From NCBI GenBank assembly GCA_015056175.1, contig SVGT01000007.1, forward strand, positions 1 to 64,000: 64,000 bases of DNA, in the 5' to 3' direction. The DNA is from Clostridiales bacterium (GTDB lineage: Bacteria > Bacillota > Clostridia > Christensenellales > Aristaeellaceae). Below, in pieces: positions 9,405 through 16,612 of the stretch. Both the position numbers and the translations under genes were made by a program. Numbering within the stretch: the stretch's first letter is position 1; the number at the start of each line of letters is the position of its first letter. The notes under the pieces were generated by a model. The model had not been told where the DNA came from and searched no databases. It saw nothing but the letters and a program-made list of their open reading frames with translations.

Positions 9405-9471
9405 TTCACCCGTCACTTCTCAGATCTTGATGATCTGACATCATAACCCCATTCAGGCAGAGAGGGCATTT

Positions 9472-10080
9472 ATGATTTTCAGCAGATTGAAGAGGAACAC
9501 GGCCACCTCCGTGCTCAAAACCCGGTCGCTGCTGCTGATGATGGCATGCGTCATCGTGCTTGGCAGCACTTTCGGGGGCACCGTGGCTTTGCTGATGGGC
9601 GAAACCGCTCCCGTCACCAACGTGTTCTCCCCCACCGATATCAACATCACCCTGTCCGAAACGGACACCGATGACGGTGATGACGATGCCAACACCAACA
9701 CCTACGAACTGCTCCCCGGCGCCACCATCACCAAGGACCCCGTGGTCACGGTGCTCTCCGGCAGCGAGGATGCATGGGTGTTTGTTGTGCTGCAGAAATC
9801 CGAAAACTTTGACGATTTCCTCACCTACGAGGTCGCCGAAGGCTGGACGGCGCTGGACAATGTACCCGGCGTCTATTTCCGCACCGTTCCCGCTTCGGAA
9901 ACGGACGTATCCTTCAGCGTCCTTCAGGATGATACCGTCTCCGTTCTGCCCTCCGTTACTTCGCTCATGCTCAATGCGCTCACCCAGGAGACCTTCCCCA
10001 CGCTGACGGTATCTGCCTGCGCCGTACAGATGGAAGGCATTGCGCTCCCGGGCGACGCCTTTGCGCTGATCGCGGAGTAA
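9472..10080 (+). CDS. TasA/camelysin-like protein with variant SipW-type leader
   Basis: LGSTFGGTVALLMGETAPVTNVFSPTDINITLSE; LLPGATITKDPVVTVLSGSEDAWVFVVLQ. Confidence 0.8.
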   Translation: MIFSRLKRNTATSVLKTRSLLLMMACVIVLGSTFGGTVALLMGETAPVTNVFSPTDINITLSETDTDDGDDDANTNTYELLPGATITKDPVVTVLSGSEDAWVFVVLQKSENFDDFLTYEVAEGWTALDNVPGVYFRTVPASETDVSFSVLQDDTVSVLPSVTSLMLNALTQETFPTLTVSACAVQMEGIALPGDAFALIAE

Positions 10081-10146
10081 ACCCACCCGGTGTAAACGGC
10101 AGCAGCCGTTCACATAGCGTATCAGTAAGAAAGGAAGGAAACACCC

Positions 10147-11475
10147 ATGAAAATGAACCGCAAGCTGGTTCTCATCCTTGCTCTCGTGCTGAGCGTAGCC
10201 GTCGCCACTACCGGCACTCTGGCTTACCTCACCGACCACGAAACCGAAACCAACGTGTTCACCGTTGGCAATGTTGACATCGACCTGACCGAAGACTTCG
10301 AGCAGGGCGCCACCCTGGTGCCCGGCACCAAGATCACCAAGGTTCCCGTCATCACCAACACCGGCAAGACCGACGCCTGGGTGTGGATGACCGTAGCCAT
10401 CCCCGCCGGCATGGAAGATGAAAGCGGCGATGCCTCCAAGAACCTGCTCCACTGGAACTGGATGGCCGGCACCGACGCCCGCCACATGAACAGCAAGGGT
10501 CAGGATTCCATCGATACCTACATCGATAACGAATGGCTGCCCGAAGGCACCACCATCGAGCAGGTTCGCGCCGGCGATAACTGGACCGTGGATGAAAAGA
10601 CCCCCATCGCCGTGCAGACCATCGACGGCGTTGCCTACAATGTGTACCTCTTCAAGTACAACACCGTCCTGGTGCCCGGCGAAACCACCCTGGGCTCCTT
10701 CTGCCAGGTGTACATGGACACCCGTGTGGATATCGCTCCCGACGGCGAACTGTACTGGGTGGAAAACGGCAATGCCAAAAAGCTGAACTACAACATCAAC
10801 ACCATGGGCAATCCCAAGATCTTCGTGGCTGCCTACGGCATGCAGGCCAACGGCTTTGACACCGTGGATGCTGCCTACAAGGCCTACGGCGAGCAGTGGG
10901 GCGATGACAACAACGCCGATTACAACCTGCCCATCGTTGCCGCTCCCACAGCGGGCTCTACCCGTCCTGCCGGTTACATCCCCTCCACCGAGGGCGGTGT
11001 GCTGGATAACCTCATCGTGCTGGATGACTCCACCGCCGACGATAACCTGCGCGCCATGTACAACGGCGAAGGCGGTGCTTCCAACTACCTGACCGAGGAT
11101 CTGATCATCAACAACTCCTACCTGGACGGCACCTACGCCATCAACCTCTACGCTGTGGAAGCGGAGAACGTGAACCTCATCGCCAACAAGACCACCTTCG
11201 CAGGCTGGTCCAGCTACACCGGCTTTGACAGCGTCACCTTCACCGATTGCACCTTCCGCGAGAACAGCAATCACGAGATCTGGAACGTGGTGCGTCCCTA
11301 TGACGATACCACCTTCGTCAACTGCGAATTCCATGGCACCCAGCTGTTCCTGGACAAGCTGGCCGGCGCTACCGTGACCATGGAAAACTGCACCTTTGAC
11401 GGCGAGCCCATCACCGCCGCCATCCTGGCCGAAATGGTCACCGAGGGCAGCACTTCCAGCGTGACCCTCAAGTAA
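10147..11475 (+). CDS. SipW-dependent protein: TasA-like domain plus beta-helix-like C-terminus
   Basis: MNRKLVLILALVLSVAVATTGTLAYLTDHETETNVFTVGNVDIDLTEDF; LVPGTKITKVPVITNTGKTDAWVWMTV; C-terminal SVTFTDCTFRENSN…TTFVNCEFHG…TVTMENCTFDG ladder. Confidence 0.88.
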   Translation: MKMNRKLVLILALVLSVAVATTGTLAYLTDHETETNVFTVGNVDIDLTEDFEQGATLVPGTKITKVPVITNTGKTDAWVWMTVAIPAGMEDESGDASKNLLHWNWMAGTDARHMNSKGQDSIDTYIDNEWLPEGTTIEQVRAGDNWTVDEKTPIAVQTIDGVAYNVYLFKYNTVLVPGETTLGSFCQVYMDTRVDIAPDGELYWVENGNAKKLNYNINTMGNPKIFVAAYGMQANGFDTVDAAYKAYGEQWGDDNNADYNLPIVAAPTAGSTRPAGYIPSTEGGVLDNLIVLDDSTADDNLRAMYNGEGGASNYLTEDLIINNSYLDGTYAINLYAVEAENVNLIANKTTFAGWSSYTGFDSVTFTDCTFRENSNHEIWNVVRPYDDTTFVNCEFHGTQLFLDKLAGATVTMENCTFDGEPITAAILAEMVTEGSTSSVTLK

Positions 11476-11547
11476 TCCCCTCAGTATCTTTTCCCTGCGC
11501 CGCCTCCCCGAGAGGCGGCCGGGGATGGAGATAAAACTGCGCGCGCG

Positions 11548-11600
11548 GCGTAATACAGCACAGCCGCACCGTATGTAACCCCGGTTGTGCTGTGTTGCGC
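11548..11600 (+). promoter_or_regulatory. Long stem-loop in leader of fourth SipW substrate
   Basis: GCGTAATACAGCACA (11548-11562) pairs with TGTGCTGTGTTGCGC (11586-11600), about 15 bp with G-T wobbles, 23-nt loop. Confidence 0.6.
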
Positions 11601-11652
11601 GGTAAACGCAACGGACACCCTACTCTATACTATGCACAAGGAGACGAATGGA

Positions 11653-13197
11653 ATGAAAAAGTCTACTCTTCTCACCATCGTTGCGCTGGTTCTGGCGCTG
11701 GCGATGGGCGTCAGCGGCACCATGGCTTACCTGCAGGACACCGACGACGACGTGAACGTGATGACCCTGGGCAACGTGGACATCGAGCAGATCGAGCTCG
11801 AGCGCGATGAAGAAGGCAATCTGCAGAACTTCACCCAGAACAAGGATATGTATCCTGCCGTGGGTACCTACGCTTGGGATCCCGAGCTGGTTTACTGGCC
11901 CGATGTGAGCGCTACCGCTTCTTCCCCCGTGTTTGACGATGAAAAGCTGGCCAACGTGGTCGACAAGTTCGTGTTTGTGGAAAACACCGGCAAGTCCGAT
12001 GCGTATGTCCGCACCATCTTCGCTTTCGAAGTCGGCGAATACGATTTTAACACCGTGATCGGCCATGAAACTTCCCCCCTGGTCCATATCAACAACAATG
12101 ACAAGAATACCAGTGAAACCGAAAAGGTCCACTGGGATTTTACCTGGTTTGAAACCCCTGTGACCATCGACGGCAACAAGTACGTGCTGGCTGAAGCGCT
12201 GTACCTGGGCGCCAACAGCAAGCAGGGCACTCCTGAAGAAGGTATCCTGGTTCCCGGCGCTACCTCCTATCCCAGCCTGCTGCAGCTGTTCCTTGATCCC
12301 TCCGCCACCAACGAAGACATGGTGAAGCTGGATGGCAACGCCAACGGCACCTATGACGTGCTGGTCGTTTCCCAGGCTGTGCAGACCGCCGGTTTTGCCG
12401 ATGCCAAAACCGCTCTGAACACCGCCTTCGGCACCACCTCTGCCACTTGCCATCCCTGGATGGCCGAAGCTGACAATGGCCAGCCCCCCTACATCGAATC
12501 CCCCGTGTTCCCCGGCATGGTGACCAACAACGAAGAACTGGCTGCCGCTATCGCTAACGGCGAAACCGAGATCAAGCTGGCTGCCGGTGAATACAACATC
12601 CCCGCCGCTGCGAAGGGCAAGACCCTCACGCTGACCGGCGTGTCCCCCGAAAAGACCACCATCACTGTTGTTCCCGCCGGTCAGGGCGAAGCCAACGGCC
12701 AGCTGGACTACAACCTGGACGGCTCCACCGTCACCTTCAATGACCTGACCATCAAGACCAACAGCCAGCTGTATGCCGGTTACGCCCGTCTGAGCGCCGA
12801 CTACAACAACTGCGTGATCCAGAACACCTATAACCTGGGTGCCAACTCTGACAACACCTTCACCAACTGCACCATCAACATCTCCAACGAATATCTGCGT
12901 GTGAACGGCGCCGCCAAGGCCACTTTTGACAAGTGCACCTTCAACACCGACGGCCGCGCGATTCTGGTTTACCAGGACGGCAGCAATATTCATCAGGAAG
13001 TGACCGTGAAGGATTGCACCTTTAACGCCACCGCTCCCGCCAAGACCTGGAACGGCATCCACGTTGCCGCTGTGTCCATCGACGGCACCAACGGCACCTA
13101 CACCGTGAACCTGGAAGGCACCAACACCGTCGACGCCGACTTCAACGGCCTCTGGCAGATCAAGACCGGCGACGCCAACGTGACTGTGAACGAATAA
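11653..13197 (+). CDS. SipW-dependent protein: TasA-like domain plus beta-helix-like C-terminus
   Basis: MKKSTLLTIVALVLALAMGVSGTMAYLQDTDDDVNVMTLGNVDIEQIELERD; VDKFVFVENTGKSDAYVRTIFAFEV; C-terminal NTFTNCTINISN…ATFDKCTFNTDG…VTVKDCTFNA repeats. Confidence 0.88.
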   Translation: MKKSTLLTIVALVLALAMGVSGTMAYLQDTDDDVNVMTLGNVDIEQIELERDEEGNLQNFTQNKDMYPAVGTYAWDPELVYWPDVSATASSPVFDDEKLANVVDKFVFVENTGKSDAYVRTIFAFEVGEYDFNTVIGHETSPLVHINNNDKNTSETEKVHWDFTWFETPVTIDGNKYVLAEALYLGANSKQGTPEEGILVPGATSYPSLLQLFLDPSATNEDMVKLDGNANGTYDVLVVSQAVQTAGFADAKTALNTAFGTTSATCHPWMAEADNGQPPYIESPVFPGMVTNNEELAAAIANGETEIKLAAGEYNIPAAAKGKTLTLTGVSPEKTTITVVPAGQGEANGQLDYNLDGSTVTFNDLTIKTNSQLYAGYARLSADYNNCVIQNTYNLGANSDNTFTNCTINISNEYLRVNGAAKATFDKCTFNTDGRAILVYQDGSNIHQEVTVKDCTFNATAPAKTWNGIHVAAVSIDGTNGTYTVNLEGTNTVDADFNGLWQIKTGDANVTVNE

Positions 13198-13219
13198 TCA
13201 TTCTCAAGCAATTCACCGT

Positions 13220-13280
13220 CCACCCCTTCGGGGGTGGGCGGCGATCAAAGGGCATGGTATCCACGCCCTTTGATCGCCGC
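13220..13280 (+). repeat. Two adjacent very stable hairpins without U tract
   Basis: CCACCCC-TTCG-GGGGTGG (13220-13237) then 16-bp perfect GCGGCGATCAAAGGGC (13238-13253) / GCCCTTTGATCGCCGC (13265-13280), loop can form TGG-TAT-CCA. Confidence 0.85.
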
Positions 13281-13312
13281 AGGTCAAGGCATTGTGAAAG
13301 GCAGGTCATCCT

Positions 13313-14020
13313 GTGAAAAAACGTCCCCTGCTGATCCTGTGTCTGCTGTTGTCCCTGCTGCTCCTGCTCAAAGGCAATGCGCTGTGGCAGCACGCCTCCG
13401 TGGCTTTTGCACAGCTGAAATCCTGCCTCGCCCCCGCTGCTCCCCAGACGCTGAAAGCGGACAGCCGTTTTCTGATCCGGGACGGCATGGGCGGCCTGAC
13501 AAGCGAACGCAGCACCCATCTGGACGCCGCCGCCTATCCCGACAGCTTTGATTTTATGCCCACCGTGCCCTGCACGCTGGACGGACATAAATACTTGCTT
13601 TGGGATGAGCAGGTACTGAAGGGATCTACGGACAAATTCCTGGTGGTGGAAAATCAGGGCGATATGCCCGTGTATTTCCGCACCTGCATTGCCCTGCCCG
13701 TGTGCGATATGCAGCGGTACGTGGTGTTCAACCGCAATACCGCAGACTACCGGTGGACAGATCATGTGCCCGTCACCATTGAGGGACGGAATTACGTCAT
13801 GTATCTGGCCGAATACAGACAGGCGCTACCGCCCGGTCAGTGCGCCCCGGCGTCGCTTTTGCAAATGGCGCTGCAGAAAAACGCGCCCCAGGATCAGGTG
13901 ATCACCTTTGATATCCGCGTCGTCACCCAGCTTGTCGGCGCGGAGGGCTTTGAAGGTCTCAGCGCCACAGAGGTGCTTCAGCAGACCATGCCCGTCACAG
14001 ATACATTCAACCCATTCTAA
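13313..14020 (+). CDS. Secreted/membrane-anchored divergent TasA-like protein lacking the canonical SipW motif
   Basis: N-terminal hydrophobic MKKRPLLILCLLLSLLLLLKG; DKFLVVENQGDMPVYFRTCIALPV and PVTIEGRNYVMYLAEY parallel DKFVFVENTGKSDAYVRTIFAFEV and PVTIDGNKYVLAEALY of the 11653-13197 product. Confidence 0.7.
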   Translation: MKKRPLLILCLLLSLLLLLKGNALWQHASVAFAQLKSCLAPAAPQTLKADSRFLIRDGMGGLTSERSTHLDAAAYPDSFDFMPTVPCTLDGHKYLLWDEQVLKGSTDKFLVVENQGDMPVYFRTCIALPVCDMQRYVVFNRNTADYRWTDHVPVTIEGRNYVMYLAEYRQALPPGQCAPASLLQMALQKNAPQDQVITFDIRVVTQLVGAEGFEGLSATEVLQQTMPVTDTFNPF

Positions 14021-14048
14021 ACTGACATTCAGAAAGGAGCGGTGCAGC

Positions 14049-14684
14049 ATGATTTTCCGCCGTCCGTTTGCCCGGCTGGCGCTGATTGTAGCCGCAGTGC
14101 TCATTGCAGCTGTTGCCGTACCCGCCACGATTTCCTATATCGCCGTGCGTACGGATCCCATCGTGAACACCTTTGAGCCGGATTACACCCAGACCGCCGA
14201 CGCCGTGGTGGACGTGCACATTGTGAAAACCGTCACCAATCTGGCAGAGCCGCCTGTCGGCCCCGAAAATTTCCAGTTCCTGCTCACCCGCACGGATACG
14301 GAAAAGGCCATCAAGCTCACCTCCGGCAGCGACGGACGCGCCTTTGGCATGCTCACCTTCTCCAAGGAGGAGGCCGGCAAAACCTATACCTACCGTCTGA
14401 CCGAGGTGAACGATGCGCGCGAGCACATCCTGTATGACGAGACGGAGCACATCGTCACCGTGACGCTGAAATTGAACGATGACGCCACGCTGACCCCCAC
14501 CGTCACGCTGGACGGCCTGAAGGTGGACAAGGTGGAGGTCACCTTTACCAACATCCACACCACCGAGATCCTGCCCCCCGATACCGGCGATGACGCACAG
14601 CCCCTGCTCTACATCTGCATGGTGCTGCTGGGCGTCGCAGGACTTGCTGCACTGGTCATCACCGCAAAGAAACGCACCGCATAA
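14049..14684 (+). CDS. Pilin-like surface protein with isopeptide-type domain and PPDTG sorting signal
   Basis: TISYIAVRTDPIVNTFEPDY; FQFLLTRTDTEKA…GMLTFSKEEAGKTYTYRLTEVNDAREHILYDETEHIVTVTLK as in streptococcal FctA-type pilin domains; ILPPDTGDDAQPLLYICMVLLGVAGLAALVITAKKRTA. Confidence 0.85.
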   Translation: MIFRRPFARLALIVAAVLIAAVAVPATISYIAVRTDPIVNTFEPDYTQTADAVVDVHIVKTVTNLAEPPVGPENFQFLLTRTDTEKAIKLTSGSDGRAFGMLTFSKEEAGKTYTYRLTEVNDAREHILYDETEHIVTVTLKLNDDATLTPTVTLDGLKVDKVEVTFTNIHTTEILPPDTGDDAQPLLYICMVLLGVAGLAALVITAKKRTA

Positions 14685-14691
14685 ACCCATT

Positions 14692-14719
14692 CACGCTCCG
14701 CCAATCGCGGAGCGTTTTT
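14692..14719 (+). terminator. Terminator after pilin-like gene
   Basis: CGCTCCGC caatc GCGGAGCG TTTTT. Confidence 0.85.
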
Positions 14720-14740
14720 CTGTAAACGGCACAATTTCTG

Positions 14741-14770
14741 TTGCCATCATGCCGCCTCTTATGGTATCAT
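14741..14770 (+). promoter_or_regulatory. Putative promoter of sipW-like gene
   Basis: TTGCCA - 18 bp - TATCAT. Confidence 0.5.
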
Positions 14771-14832
14771 AGGAGTAAGATATCTGCACGCAAGCGCCCT
14801 TTGGGGCCTGCTATTTAGACAGGAGTACTTGT

Positions 14833-15888
14833 ATGAAACAGCCAATCGCCAAACTGCTCCGCGGCCTGTCCACCATCCTGGTGATCTTTGCCATCATCAT
14901 CGCCTTCCTGATCTCCGGCATGCGCATTTTCGGTTTTCAGGTGTACGGCGTGCTGACCGGCTCCATGGAACCCACCTATCCCGTGGGATCGCTGATCTAC
15001 GTCAAGGATGTGGACGCCAATACCCTGCGCGTCAACGACGTGATCACCTTCAGCCTGTCCCCCAATGTGGTGGCTACCCACCGCATCGTGGAGCTGGTGC
15101 CCGATGAAGCCAACCCCGCCGTGACCCTGTTCCGCACCAAGGGCGACGCCAACGACGATGTGGACGCATCGCTGGTGGGCGAACGCAACATCATCGGCAA
15201 GGTCAGCTTCTGCGTGCCCATGCTGGGCTACATGGCCAGCTACATCCAGGAGCCTCCGGGAATCTATGTGGCCATCATCGTGTGCCTGCTGATGATCGGC
15301 TTTGTGGTTTATACCGATTCCCTGACCGGCGAAAAGCCCCGGAAAAATCAGCCCGCTCAGGCACAGAAGAAGCCTGCTTTCGATTTTGTGGCCGCCGTCA
15401 ACAAGCTGTCCGTCAAGCTGATGGGCAAGCCGCTGATCAGGCAAAAGCCCCAGCAGCAGCCCAGGCAGGGCTACCAGCCTCAGCAGCAGCCTTACCAGTA
15501 TCAGCAGCAGTACAACCCCCAGGCGCAGCAGCCCTACGGATATCAGCAGCAGCCTTACCAGTATCCCCAGCAGCAGTACAATCCCCAGGCACAGCAGCAG
15601 CCCTACGGATATCCCCAGCAGCCTTACCAGTACCCCCAGCAGCAGTACAATCCCCAGACACAGCAGCAGCCCTACGGCTATCCCCAGCAGCCTTACCAGT
15701 ACCCCCAGCAGCCCTACAATCCCCAGGCACAGCAGCAGCCCTACGGCTATCAGCAGCAGCCTTATCAGTACCCCCAACAGCAGTACAATCCGCAGGCGCA
15801 GCAGCAGCCCTACCAATATCCCCAGCAGCCCTACAATTATCCGCAGCAGGGTGTGCAGCACCCTTCGAACAATCAGAATCAACAGTAA
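14833..15888 (+). CDS. sipW: Signal peptidase I, SipW (ER-type), with C-terminal Q/P/Y-rich repeat tail
   Basis: YGVLTGSMEPTYPVGSLIYVKDVD (Ser), NVVATHRIVELV (His instead of Lys), second TM GIYVAIIVCLLMIGFVVY, then repeats QQPYGYPQQPYQYPQQQYNPQAQ. Confidence 0.93.
   Translation: MKQPIAKLLRGLSTILVIFAIIIAFLISGMRIFGFQVYGVLTGSMEPTYPVGSLIYVKDVDANTLRVNDVITFSLSPNVVATHRIVELVPDEANPAVTLFRTKGDANDDVDASLVGERNIIGKVSFCVPMLGYMASYIQEPPGIYVAIIVCLLMIGFVVYTDSLTGEKPRKNQPAQAQKKPAFDFVAAVNKLSVKLMGKPLIRQKPQQQPRQGYQPQQQPYQYQQQYNPQAQQPYGYQQQPYQYPQQQYNPQAQQQPYGYPQQPYQYPQQQYNPQTQQQPYGYPQQPYQYPQQPYNPQAQQQPYGYQQQPYQYPQQQYNPQAQQQPYQYPQQPYNYPQQGVQHPSNNQNQQ
15450..15860 (+). repeat. In-frame tandem repeat encoding QQPYxYxQQPYQYPQQQYNPQAQ units
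   Basis: Repeated blocks cagcagccttaccagtatccccagcagcagtacaatccccaggcacagcagcagccctacggatat. Confidence 0.95.
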
Positions 15889-15892
15889 CCCA

Positions 15893-15919
15893 AAGGCCGT
15901 GCCGGGTGCACGGCTTTTT
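15893..15919 (+). terminator. Terminator after sipW
   Basis: GCCGTGC cgggt GCACGGC TTTTT. Confidence 0.85.
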
Positions 15920-15936
15920 CTTTTACCCTAACGCCG

Positions 15937-15965
15937 TTGACGCATGCAAAAATACGTGCTACAAT
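15937..15965 (+). promoter_or_regulatory. Promoter of cobalamin-riboswitch operon
   Basis: TTGACG - 17 bp - TACAAT. Confidence 0.75.
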
Positions 15966-15990
15966 AAATTGACAACTGAACAGATAAAGT

Positions 15991-16168
15991 AGATACGGTT
16001 CGATGAGCCATCGCTCGGTAGATGTAAAAGGGAATCCGGTGCAAATCCGGAACAACCGCCATTACTGTCATTGCCTATGGGGAAGCAGAAGCCATTGAAG
16101 CTACGCTTTGAGAAGGCGCTTCCTGCGCGTTGATCGCGCCGGCATAAGTCAGGAGACCTGCCGTATCT
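15991..16168 (+). promoter_or_regulatory. Cobalamin riboswitch
   Basis: P1 AGATACGG/CCGTATCT; AAAAGGGAAtCCGGTGcAAaTCCGGaaCaaCCGCC…ACTGTCA core; 3' ATAAGTCAGGAGACCTGCC. Confidence 0.95.
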
Positions 16169-16288
16169 TACGGGTCCAACACGATTTGGTGTGAAGAGTG
16201 CAGCCGGTTTATCATGATATTCCTCGGAATGGTGCTGCGCTTTGCGCCGCATCCGTTGCCGTTTCTTTTCCGTGATGAATTTGCTGTA

Positions 16289-16320
16289 CTCTTCCGGCCT
16301 GCGTGTCGGAAGAGTTTTTT
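16289..16320 (+). terminator. Riboswitch expression-platform terminator
   Basis: CTCTTCCG gcctgcgtgt CGGAAGAG TTTTTT immediately upstream of RBS at 16326-16332. Confidence 0.85.
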
Positions 16321-16338
16321 GCTACAGGAGGTGAATGC

Positions 16339-16608
16339 ATGGCTGATGAAAAGCAAATCGCGTGGGCTGTGACGCAACTGAAGGAAAAAGGCGCCGCCCT
16401 CGCCCGCCTGCCGAAAAAAGATGACTTTGATCCCGTGACGCTGTCCCGCATCAAAGCCTTCCTGGGCCCCTGGCCCCGTGCACTGGAGGCTGCCGGTCTG
16501 AAAATGAAAAAAGCAGCGCCAATCCCCGCAAGGAAACGCAGGCACGCTTCCTCGCCTGACCGTTCCCCCTCCCCCGATATGAAAACTCATGATAATGAAA
16601 AGGAGTAA
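16339..16608 (+). CDS. Small protein with homing-endonuclease-associated (HNH_repeat-like) motif
   Basis: 89 aa; SRIKAFLGPWPRALEAAGLKMKK resembles HNH-associated repeat; RBS GGAGGTGA. Confidence 0.6.
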   Translation: MADEKQIAWAVTQLKEKGAALARLPKKDDFDPVTLSRIKAFLGPWPRALEAAGLKMKKAAPIPARKRRHASSPDRSPSPDMKTHDNEKE

Positions 16609-16612
16609 AACC

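Noticed and set aside
9406-11334. 642-aa minus-strand ORF
   Set aside because: Antisense to two SipW-type substrates with clear leaders; composition typical of a shadow ORF
15450-15860. Possible CRISPR array or minisatellite
   Set aside because: Repeats are contiguous, in-frame and coding, with no unique spacers; interpreted as a protein repeat
14815-15882. Minus-strand Leu/Val-rich ORF resembling a repeat membrane protein
   Set aside because: Antisense translation of the Q/P/Y repeat of SipW; no RBS or domain support
15282-15992. Plus-strand Ala/Pro-repeat ORF overlapping sipW
   Set aside because: Alternate frame of the same repeat; the SipW frame has catalytic motifs
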